A stretch of 12,557 nt of DNA from Tardiphaga sp. Its GTDB lineage: Bacteria > Pseudomonadota > Alphaproteobacteria > Rhizobiales > Xanthobacteraceae. This document shows, one piece after another, positions 6,367 through 12,557 of this stretch. The position numbers and the translations under genes were made by a program. The stretch covers positions 1 to 12,557 of the forward strand of contig JACMOT010000414.1 of the NCBI GenBank assembly GCA_014377915.1, in the 5' to 3' direction. The notes under the pieces were generated by a model. That model saw only the letters and a list, made by a program, of their open reading frames with translations, was not told the origin of the DNA and ran no database searches. How positions within the stretch are numbered: position 1 is the first letter of the stretch; the number at the start of each line of letters is the position of its first letter.

Positions 6367-7020
6367 ATGACCGAACTTTTCACCCCAGAAGCCCTCAGCG
6401 CGCTGTTCCAGGTCATCATGATTGACCTCGTCCTTGCGGGCGACAACGCGATCGTGATCGGCCTCGCCGCTGCCCGTCTCCCCAAAGCACAGCGCGGCAA
6501 GGCGATCCTGATCGGCATCATTGCCGCCACCGTGCTGCGCATCGGCTTCGCCAGCGTCACCGTGCAATTGCTGCAGATCATCGGCCTGCTGCTCGCCGGC
6601 GGCGTGCTGCTGCTGTGGGTATGCTGGAAGATGTGGCGCGAGCTGCGCGCCGGGCCGGCGCATGACATTGACGCGCTCGACAACCAGCTCAATGCCGACG
6701 GCACGCCGGCCGCCCCCCGCAAGACGCTCGGACAAGCGGTCTGGCAGATCACCCTCGCCGACGTCTCGATGTCACTCGACAATGTGCTGGCCGTCGCCGG
6801 CGCCGCGCGCGACCATCCCACGATCCTGATCTTCGGCCTGGTGCTGTCGATCGCGCTGATGGGTCTCGCCGCCAGCTTCATGGCGCGGCTGCTACAGAAC
6901 TACCGCTGGATCGCCTATGTCGGACTCGCCATCATCCTCTACGTGGCTGGTGACATGATCTATCGCGGCGCCGTTGAGGTACTTCCCTACGCCAAGGCTC
7001 AGCTCGCCGCGGTGTTATGA
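6367..7020 (+). CDS. TerC family (YjbE-type) membrane protein, probable metal exporter
   Basis: This 217-residue protein is an integral membrane member of the TerC superfamily, closest in layout to the YjbE group. It has two internal halves, each with an acidic helix motif: DLVLAGDN (Asp20, Asp26) and DVSMSLDN (Asp132, Asp138). These Asp/Asn residues are the family hallmark and are thought to line an ion path. Hydrophobic helices occur at about 9-31, 44-62, 66-88, 127-145, 153-175 and 181-203, with a polar loop near 95-118. Related proteins (Bacillus YceF/YkoY, E. coli Alx) export manganese; that substrate is an inference here. The ATG is seven bases after GGAG. The next gene begins 63 bases downstream on the same strand, after a perfect 16-base palindrome that overlaps the stop codon. 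Confidence 0.9.
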   Translation: MTELFTPEALSALFQVIMIDLVLAGDNAIVIGLAAARLPKAQRGKAILIGIIAATVLRIGFASVTVQLLQIIGLLLAGGVLLLWVCWKMWRELRAGPAHDIDALDNQLNADGTPAAPRKTLGQAVWQITLADVSMSLDNVLAVAGAARDHPTILIFGLVLSIALMGLAASFMARLLQNYRWIAYVGLAIILYVAGDMIYRGAVEVLPYAKAQLAAVL

Positions 7021-7035
7021 AAGCATTAATGCTTT
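7020..7035. repeat. Perfect 16-base palindrome at the TerC-like stop codon
   Basis: AAAGCATTAATGCTTT is its own reverse complement. Its first base is the last base of the TGA stop. As RNA it could form a six-pair stem with a UUAA loop, but no U-run of useful length follows, so it is a weak terminator at best. It sits 48 bases ahead of the response-regulator start. A smaller dyad, CGGGA-CAA-TCCCG, follows at 7057-7069. An operator for the regulator gene is a reasonable guess. Confidence 0.5.
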
Positions 7036-7083
7036 GGTCGCCATGGTGGCCCAAATCGGGACAATCCCGCGTTGGAGTATCCT

Positions 7084-8589
7084 ATGGTCGAACGAATCCT
7101 CGTCGCGGATGACGATGCGGTGCAGCGCCGTCTGGTCGAGAACATGGTGTCGCGTTGCGGCTACGAAGCCGTGGTGGTGGAGTCCGGCGACGCCGCGCTG
7201 GCGCGGCTGATGGACCTCGAAGCGCCGGCGATCGACGCCGTCGTGCTCGATCTGGTCATGCCCGGCCTCGACGGTATGGGCGTGCTGACCCGGATGCGCG
7301 ACGCCGGCCTTGCCGTTCCGGTGATCGTGCAGACCGCCCATGGCGGTATCGACAATGTGGTGTCGGCAATGCGCGCCGGCGCCCATGATTTCGTCGTCAA
7401 GCCGGTCGGCGTCGAGCGCCTGCAGGTCAGTCTGCGCAACGCGCTGAACGCCAGTGCGCTGAAAGGCGAGTTGCAGCGCATCCGGCACAGCCGGGAAGGC
7501 AAGCTGACTTTCGCCGACATCATCACCCGCAGCGCCGCGATGGACGCCGTGCTGCGCATTGCGCGCAAGGCGGCCACTTCCACCATCCCGGTGCTGATTG
7601 AAGGCGAGTCCGGTGTCGGCAAGGAATTGATCGCGCGCGCCATCCACGGCTCCGGCGAGCGCCGCAGCAAGCCCTTCGTCGCCGTCAATTGCGGTGCCAT
7701 TCCCGACAATCTCGTGGAATCGATCCTGTTCGGTCACGAGAAGGGCTCATTTACCGGTGCCACCGAACGGCATCTCGGTAAATTCGTCGAAGCCTCGGGC
7801 GGCACGCTGTTTCTCGACGAGGTCAGCGAATTGCCGCTGGCGGCGCAGGTCAAGCTGTTGCGCGCGCTGCAGGAGGGCTCGGTCGAGGCGGTTGGCGGGC
7901 GCCGCCCGGTCAAGGTCGATGTGCGCATCGTTTCGGCGACCAATCGCAAGCTGCTCGATCGCGTCAAGCAAGGCCAGTTCCGCGAGGATCTGTTCTACCG
8001 CCTGCATGTGCTGCCACTGACGATTCCGCCGCTGCGGACGCGGCGCGAGGACATCCCGCATCTGCTGCGACATTTCCTGGCGCGGTTCTGCGCCGAGGAA
8101 AACCGCGTGATCACCGGCATCTCCGGCGAAGCGATGACCATGCTGGGGCACCTCAATTGGCCGGGCAATATCCGGCAACTGGAGAACGCGGTCTATCGCG
8201 CGGTGGTGATGAGCGAGAGCGACCAGCTCGGCCTGATCGATTTCCCGCAGGTCACCGCGCAAGCGCCCGCGTTTACCGACCCCGATGGCGAACCGCTGGT
8301 GATGGAGCCGGCCTACCACGCAACGGCCCCGACGATTGCCCCGGGAATCGACGTCCCGGCGCTCGCCTTCATTCCGGCGGAACACCTCGCTTTGCTGTCG
8401 CCCGACGGCGAGGTCCGGCCACTGGAAGACCTCGAAAGCGAGGTCATTCGCTTCGCGATTGCCCATTATCGCGGACAGATGTCAGAAGTTGCGCGGCGGC
8501 TCAAGATCGGGCGGTCGACACTGTACCGCAAACTCGACGACACCGCCGACAAGGATTCGCGGGACGCGCACGCCGAACAGCCCGGCTGA
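7084..8589 (+). CDS. NtrC-type sigma-54-dependent response regulator
   Basis: This 501-residue regulator has three parts. The receiver domain (1-120) carries the acidic pair Asp9/Asp10, phospho-acceptor Asp56, Thr84 and Lys106. The AAA+ sigma-54 activation domain (about 145-385) has Walker A GESGVGKE at 174-181, the sigma-54 contact loop GSFTGA at 221-226 (usual form GAFTGA), Walker B TLFLDE at 241-246 and [11 protein letters not shown] near its end. A Fis-type helix-turn-helix closes the protein (about 464-483, [19 protein letters not shown]). A linker of roughly 70 residues rich in Pro and Ala precedes the helix-turn-helix. The start ATG follows GGAG by six bases; a TTG four codons earlier overlaps that ribosome site and is rejected. 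No histidine kinase gene is nearby, so its partner and targets are unknown. Confidence 0.95.
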   Translation: MVERILVADDDAVQRRLVENMVSRCGYEAVVVESGDAALARLMDLEAPAIDAVVLDLVMPGLDGMGVLTRMRDAGLAVPVIVQTAHGGIDNVVSAMRAGAHDFVVKPVGVERLQVSLRNALNASALKGELQRIRHSREGKLTFADIITRSAAMDAVLRIARKAATSTIPVLIEGESGVGKELIARAIHGSGERRSKPFVAVNCGAIPDNLVESILFGHEKGSFTGATERHLGKFVEASGGTLFLDEVSELPLAAQVKLLRALQEGSVEAVGGRRPVKVDVRIVSATNRKLLDRVKQGQFREDLFYRLHVLPLTIPPLRTRREDIPHLLRHFLARFCAEENRVITGISGEAMTMLGHLNWPGNIRQLENAVYRAVVMSESDQLGLIDFPQVTAQAPAFTDPDGEPLVMEPAYHATAPTIAPGIDVPALAFIPAEHLALLSPDGEVRPLEDLESEVIRFAIAHYRGQMSEVARRLKIGRSTLYRKLDDTADKDSRDAHAEQPG

Positions 8590-8884
8590 TCGCGGTAACG
8601 TCCATGATCGAACGATGGTCCAAATACGGCAGAACCTTGAATCGTTGCGGCCCGGTGACACACTTACCGAAAAGCTCACTGAAACCACGCAAATCGTTGC
8701 AAATGCTGTGTGTTACAGTCAGTTTGTCGTGACGAGCGGGGCGGCACGCTAGGCGCGTTAGCCAGCCATGTGTATCGTCTGCGTGAGATCGTGGCGTGCT
8801 GATCATCAACGCAGCCATTCCAGCCGACGCTGCAATGTAACCGAACTGTTCCATGGCGGGGCAGCTCACCCAAGGGGTGCGAGA
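8590..8884. other. Intergenic region before the L,D-transpeptidase gene
   Basis: These 295 bases probably carry the promoter of the following gene, but no clear -35/-10 pair or sigma-54 (-24/-12) site was found. AATCGTTGC occurs twice (8640-8648 and 8692-8700, 52 bases apart), and the inverse half AACGAT lies at 8611-8616. Two short open frames starting at 8604 and 8615 (42 and 45 codons) lack ribosome sites and recognisable features. AGGGG at 8873-8877 serves as the ribosome site for the gene downstream. Confidence 0.35.
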
Positions 8885-11008
8885 ATGCGTGACTATTCGA
8901 AGGGCCGATCTGGATTTGACCGCGTTCTGATGGCCGTCGCCGCGACATTCCTGACGGTGTCGGCCGGCGCCGCATTCGCTGCCCAGACCACTTCGCCACG
9001 CGACAGCGTCTCCGAGCTGGCGATCGACGCCGCGGTACCGCGACCCGAACCCGCCAATGTGCCGCCGCCGACCGCGGGCGACTTCAAGACCGAGACCACA
9101 GCGTCGGTTTCCGACGATATCAAGGCCACGGAAAAGGCCGCGACCGAAAGGCCCGTCGTGATCCCGGCCGCCGACGCGCCCGTCAAGAAGGACGATGCCG
9201 CGACCGCTCCTGTGACGGTGCCCGGCATCGAGCCCGCCAAAGAACCGACCAAGGAACTGACGAAGGAAATCGCCAAGCCCGCGACGTCGGTCGCCGCGGC
9301 GGACCAGCCGGTAGCGGACAAATTGCGCGACATGATCGGCGCCAAGTCCTCGAAATATTTTGACCGCCGCGGCGAACGCGCCGCCGTCGACAAGTTCTAC
9401 TCCGCGCGCGACTACGCGCCGTTGTGGACCCAGGGCGGTACGCTGACCACCGCCGCCAACGGCGTCATCGCCCGCCTCAAGGACGCCGCCACCGACGGCC
9501 TCAACGCCGCCGACTATCCGGTGCCGGATTTCGCCGCCGCGACCTCGCCGGACGCGCTGGCCGAGGCCGAAGTGAAGCTGACCGCGAGCATGCTGGACTA
9601 TGCCCGCCAGGCGCAGAGCGGCCGCATGCACTGGTCACAGATTTCCGGTGACGTTTCCTTCCCGGAACACCCGACCGATCCCAATGAAGTGCTGGTGAAC
9701 ATCTCCACCGCGCGCAACGCCTCGATCGCGCTCGACAGCTACAATCCGCCGCAGAAGCTTTATCAGGAACTCAAGAAGAAGCTCGCCGAGCTGCGTGGCG
9801 AGACCGGTCTTCCGGTGCAGCCGATTGCTGATGGCCCGGCGCTGAAATTCGTCAAGCCAACCAAGAAGCAGACCGCGGCCGTGATGGAAGATTCCCGTGT
9901 GCCGCTGCTGCGGGCGCGGCTCAACGTCGAAAATCCCGGCGACACCAAATATGATTCCGCGGTCGCCGACGCCGTCCGCAAATTCCAGGCCAGCAACGAT
10001 CTGAAGACCAGTGGCGTGCTCGATGATGCCACCGTGCGGGCGATGAATTCGCCGAAGCGCGACCGCCAGATCGACACCGTGATGGTCAACATGGAGCGCT
10101 GGCGATGGATGCCACGCCAGCTCGGCGCGTCCGCGATCGGCAACGCCTATGTGATCCTGAACATCCCCGACTTCTCGCTCAAGGTGATGCAGAACGACGC
10201 GCAGGTCTGGACCACCCGCGTGGTGGTCGGCAAGCCGGATTCGCACGCCACGCCGCTGATGGTCGAGACGATGAAGTACATCACCGTCAACCCGACCTGG
10301 AACGTGCCGCCCTCGATCATCTATAAGGAATACCTGCCCGCGCTGGCGCAGGACCCGACCGTGCTCGACCGCATGGGCTTGAAACTGACGCGCAACTCCG
10401 ATGGCAGCATCCACATCGCGCAGCCGCCCGGCGAAGCCAATGCGCTCGGTCGCATCCGCTTCAACTTCCCGAACAAGTTCCTGGTCTACCAGCACGACAC
10501 CCCGGACAAGAACCTGTTCTCGCGCGATGTTCGCGCCTTCAGCCATGGCTGCATGCGCGTGCAGAACCCGGATCAGTACGCCGCGGTGCTGCTCAACATC
10601 ACCATGCCGGGCGAGCGCTACACGCCGGAGAAGATCCGCGGCATGTACGGCCGTAGCGAGATCGACCTCAAATTCCCGACGCCGATTCCGGTCAACATCA
10701 CCTACCAGACCGCGTTCGTGGATGATGCCGGAAAGCTGCAGACCCGCCCCGACGTGTATGGTCGCGACGCGCAGATGCTGTCGATCCTGCGTAATGCCCG
10801 GGGCAAGGATCTCGAAAGCGTGGTGGCGAAGGCGCAGCCCAGCTATTCTCGCCCCCGCGCCGACATTCCGCAGGGCGTAGCCTTTAACGATAACGGTCCA
10901 GGCGCCAGTGCGAGCAACGGACCGAACTTCTTCGAACGCCTGTTCGGCGGACCAACCCCTCCGCCCGCGCCGATCGGCCAGAAGCCGCGCCGCACGGTAA
11001 CGCGATAA
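8885..11008 (+). CDS. L,D-transpeptidase, YcbB/LdtD-like
   Basis: This 707-residue secreted or membrane-anchored enzyme should form 3-3 (mDap-mDap) peptidoglycan cross-links in the periplasm. A signal sequence or anchor occupies residues 13-33 and ends in AFAA. Next come a Pro/Ala/Thr/Lys-rich linker with KEPTKELTKE (to about 140), a YcbB-type scaffold domain (about 155-300), a peptidoglycan-binding domain (about 338-388) and the YkuD catalytic domain (about 420-575). The catalytic motif SHGCMRV has Cys556, and His537 in VYQHDTP is the partner. The ATG follows AGGGG by seven bases; an earlier in-frame start would add 39 residues ahead of the signal sequence. It is longer than E. coli YcbB (615 residues), mostly through its linker and Pro-rich tail, which contains FFERLFGG at 682-689. 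A strong terminator follows. Confidence 0.95.
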   Translation: MRDYSKGRSGFDRVLMAVAATFLTVSAGAAFAAQTTSPRDSVSELAIDAAVPRPEPANVPPPTAGDFKTETTASVSDDIKATEKAATERPVVIPAADAPVKKDDAATAPVTVPGIEPAKEPTKELTKEIAKPATSVAAADQPVADKLRDMIGAKSSKYFDRRGERAAVDKFYSARDYAPLWTQGGTLTTAANGVIARLKDAATDGLNAADYPVPDFAAATSPDALAEAEVKLTASMLDYARQAQSGRMHWSQISGDVSFPEHPTDPNEVLVNISTARNASIALDSYNPPQKLYQELKKKLAELRGETGLPVQPIADGPALKFVKPTKKQTAAVMEDSRVPLLRARLNVENPGDTKYDSAVADAVRKFQASNDLKTSGVLDDATVRAMNSPKRDRQIDTVMVNMERWRWMPRQLGASAIGNAYVILNIPDFSLKVMQNDAQVWTTRVVVGKPDSHATPLMVETMKYITVNPTWNVPPSIIYKEYLPALAQDPTVLDRMGLKLTRNSDGSIHIAQPPGEANALGRIRFNFPNKFLVYQHDTPDKNLFSRDVRAFSHGCMRVQNPDQYAAVLLNITMPGERYTPEKIRGMYGRSEIDLKFPTPIPVNITYQTAFVDDAGKLQTRPDVYGRDAQMLSILRNARGKDLESVVAKAQPSYSRPRADIPQGVAFNDNGPGASASNGPNFFERLFGGPTPPPAPIGQKPRRTVTR

Positions 11009-11055
11009 ATCGTCCGCGGCCTTATCAGGTTCCGGTATTCGTCACGGTGCCGGCT

Positions 11056-11102
11056 AAGCGGTGCATGACGCCTTCCTGAAGGAGGCGTACCGCACCGCTT
11101 TT
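11056..11102 (+). terminator. Intrinsic terminator of the L,D-transpeptidase gene
   Basis: AAGCGGTGC (11056-11064) pairs perfectly with GCACCGCTT (11092-11100), and an inner stem of eight pairs (11068-11075 with 11081-11088, one G-U) stacks above it with a five-base loop. The stem runs into four T residues at 11099-11102. It lies 48 bases after the stop codon. Confidence 0.8.
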
Positions 11103-11147
11103 GGGACAAATTCGCAGGAAGCGACGCGCTGATACCCTATATATTTC

Positions 11148-11179
11148 AAGGGCTTCATCCTCGGGTGGTGCCCTTTTTT
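11148..11179 (+). terminator. Second tandem intrinsic terminator
   Basis: AAGGGC (11148-11153) pairs with GCCCTT (11170-11175). An inner stem CATCC/GGGTG with one T-G pair sits above it, and a run of six T residues (11174-11179) follows. It begins 46 bases after the first terminator. It is a canonical Rho-independent terminator for plus-strand transcription, either a backup for the transpeptidase gene or the end of a separate short transcript. Confidence 0.75.
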
Positions 11180-11191
11180 GCGAGCTTGCGG

Positions 11192-11320
11192 TTAAGCCAA
11201 ATTAACCATTCTCCACCTGCGTTTCATCACCGGGCTAGTTTCTGCCATAGTCAGCGGGTTAAATTTAAATGACCGGCCTGAACAACCGGAAGGTGACACG
11301 GGGTCATGCTCGATTAACCC
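11192..11320. promoter_or_regulatory. Cluster of CtrA-like TTAA motifs upstream of the MepK-like gene
   Basis: The region holds TTAA at 11192-11195, TTAACCAT at 11202-11209, the palindrome TTAAATTTAA at 11259-11268 and TTAACCC at 11314-11320. The Caulobacter CtrA site is TTAA-N7-TTAA and TTAACCAT is a known half-site form. The first pair here is spaced by six bases, not seven, so it is near but not at the full consensus. Regulation by CtrA is an inference. No clear -35/-10 pair was assigned. Confidence 0.35.
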
Positions 11321-11372
11321 TCGTGATCTAAGACCTGTTCACCGTCTCTCGCCGCATGGGGTCGCGAGGGTT
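11316..11372 (+). ncRNA. Predicted 13-pair stem in the leader of the MepK-like gene
   Basis: AACCCTCGTGATC (11316-11328) can pair with GGTCGCGAGGGTT (11360-11372) along all 13 positions, three of them G-U, leaving a 31-base loop. The base of the stem ends 15 or 27 bases before the two possible GTG starts. No T-run follows, so it is not a terminator. It may be a leader structure affecting translation or mRNA life. It matches no riboswitch family I can recognise. Confidence 0.4.
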
Positions 11373-11399
11373 CGGTTACTGACTTGGGTGGGTTCATAC

Positions 11400-12557
11400 G
11401 TGCTGGCTGGTTTCGCACGCCGTTTCAAATCGTTGCCTTCGCGTGCCGGCCTTCAGGCCGGGGCGGCATCCTTGATGCTGATGGCTGGCGCCGGCACGGT
11501 GCACAACGCGACCGCGCAGGACGAGACCCGCACCCTCTCCTTCCACCATACCCATTCCGGCGAAGACCTCACCGTCACCTTCAAGCGCAGCGGCCGCTAC
11601 GACGACGAAGGCATGAAGAAGATCAACTATTTTCTCCGCGACTGGCGCAGCCAGGACCAGACCACCATGGACCGTCGGTTGTTCGACATCCTGTGGGAAG
11701 TCTACCGCGACGTCGACGCCAAGGCGCCGATCCAGATCATCTCCGCCTACCGCTCGCCTGCTACCAATGCCATGCTGCGCCGCCGCTCCTCCGGTGTGGC
11801 GCGCTCCAGCCAGCACATGCTTGGCCATGCGATGGACTTCTTCATCCCCAACGTGCCGCTCGAGCAGATCCGCTTCGCCGGGCTTCGTCTGCAGCGCGGC
11901 GGCGTCGGCTTCTATCCGACCTCGGGCTCGCCTTTCGTTCATCTCGACACCGGCAGCATCCGGCACTGGCCGCGCATGAACCATGACCAGCTGGCGCGCG
12001 TGTTCCCGAATGGCCGCACTGTACATGTGCCATCCGACGGCAACCCACTGCCCGGCTATCAACTGGCGATGTCTGACATCGAAAAGCGCGGCGATGGCGA
12101 TAGCGCCACACTGGCAAAGAGCAAGCCCGGCCTGTTCACCTCACTGTTCCGCGGCTCACCACGTGATGATGAAGAGGAAGGCGCCGCGGCGGCGGCCACT
12201 CCCGCCAAAGCTTCCGCGGTTGGCCTGATGGCGGCGGCGATGCCTGCTAAATCCGCCGATCCGGTGCCAATGCCGCGCGCCAAGCCGGCCACTCCGGCGC
12301 GGCCGACGGCCAATTTCCAGCTGGCTTCGGCTGATCTGGTTTCGGCTGACCGGGCGCCGCTCCCGCGGATGGCGTCGGATGGCAATCCGCTACCCCGGCC
12401 GCCCGCGGCGATCGGCGACGACAACGCGGCGAAGCCGCAGACCCCGGCCGACATCATCAACGCGCGCGGTTTCTGGGGTGACACCCCGGCCACGCCGAAA
12501 CAGGCGGCGCCGCAGCTGGTGGCGGCGATCAGCGCCCGCCAGGCGCTGGCCAACGCC
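11400..12557 (+). CDS. DUF882/peptidase M15 murein hydrolase, YcbK/MepK-like (3' end outside window)
   Basis: The 386 residues visible encode an exported peptidoglycan hydrolase, open to the window end. A signal sequence (basic MLAGFARRFKSLPSR, then a hydrophobic core with SLMLMAG) ends near NATA at about residue 40. The M15-type domain follows, with zinc-ligand motifs SSQHMLGHAMD (His139, Asp146) and VHLD (His181, Asp183). E. coli YcbK/MepK of this family cleaves peptide cross-links, including 3-3 links made by L,D-transpeptidases, which suits its neighbour. After about residue 220 the protein becomes an Ala/Pro-rich tail with an acidic patch, a GLFTSLFRG segment (244-252) and two copies of SDGNPLP (212-218, 326-332). 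The GTG at 11400 is preceded by GGGTGGG; GTG 11388 is an alternative adding four residues. No ATG precedes the signal sequence in frame. Confidence 0.9.
   Translation, partial: MLAGFARRFKSLPSRAGLQAGAASLMLMAGAGTVHNATAQDETRTLSFHHTHSGEDLTVTFKRSGRYDDEGMKKINYFLRDWRSQDQTTMDRRLFDILWEVYRDVDAKAPIQIISAYRSPATNAMLRRRSSGVARSSQHMLGHAMDFFIPNVPLEQIRFAGLRLQRGGVGFYPTSGSPFVHLDTGSIRHWPRMNHDQLARVFPNGRTVHVPSDGNPLPGYQLAMSDIEKRGDGDSATLAKSKPGLFTSLFRGSPRDDEEEGAAAAATPAKASAVGLMAAAMPAKSADPVPMPRAKPATPARPTANFQLASADLVSADRAPLPRMASDGNPLPRPPAAIGDDNAAKPQTPADIINARGFWGDTPATPKQAAPQLVAAISARQALANA

Noticed and set aside
6178..6881. Minus-strand frames of 185 and 214 codons opposite the TerC-like gene
   Set aside because: The plus-strand TerC family protein is convincing, and these frames have no ribosome site or family features.
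8604..8752. Two overlapping small open frames (42 and 45 codons) between the regulator and the transpeptidase
   Set aside because: Neither has a ribosome site, a membrane segment or a recognisable motif. Ribosome profiling would be needed to revive the 45-codon frame (8615-8752), whose composition is not implausible.
8590..8884. Possible sigma-54 promoter next to the sigma-54 activator gene
   Set aside because: GGCACG-like strings occur but none is followed by TTGC at the -12 spacing.

Overview
The window is GC-rich alphaproteobacterial chromosome. The three-gene proton-translocating transhydrogenase (pntAA-pntAB-pntB), the 50-residue aa3 oxidase subunit IV in front of it, and the style of the cell-wall enzymes all suggest the Bradyrhizobium/Rhodopseudomonas group (Hyphomicrobiales). 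That placement is an inference from gene content and protein style. No mobile element, tRNA, rRNA or CRISPR array was seen.

Left part (1-3242, minus strand): a bioenergetic cluster reads right to left as coxIV-like gene, pntAA, pntAB, pntB, with 10-12 base gaps between the pnt genes. Next (3243-3945, minus strand) is a compact toxin-antitoxin pair: an AbrB/MazE-type antitoxin followed by a Doc/Fic-family toxin whose motif has Asn in place of the catalytic His. Its upstream region is visibly AT-rich and carries a near-perfect dyad. The dyad holds the predicted -10 box of the antitoxin and, read from pepF, also looks like an intrinsic terminator. Then comes pepF (3971-5914, minus strand), an M3 oligoendopeptidase with a strongly basic 60-residue N-terminal extension.

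Right part (6367-12557, plus strand): after a 452-base divergent intergenic region come a TerC/YjbE-type membrane protein (probable metal exporter), an orphan NtrC-type sigma-54 response regulator, a YcbB/LdtD-like L,D-transpeptidase and a YcbK/MepK-like (DUF882, peptidase M15) murein hydrolase that runs off the end of the window. The last two form a make-and-cut pair for peptidoglycan cross-links, and their adjacency matches E. coli ycbB-ycbK. The 391 bases between them hold two tandem intrinsic terminators, a cluster of TTAA/TTAACCAT motifs resembling CtrA sites, and a 13-base-pair stem just ahead of the hydrolase start.

Most genes are familiar families. The less ordinary material is the Doc variant, the overlap of terminator and promoter at the toxin-antitoxin locus, the structured leader of the MepK-like gene, and several palindromes near gene starts.
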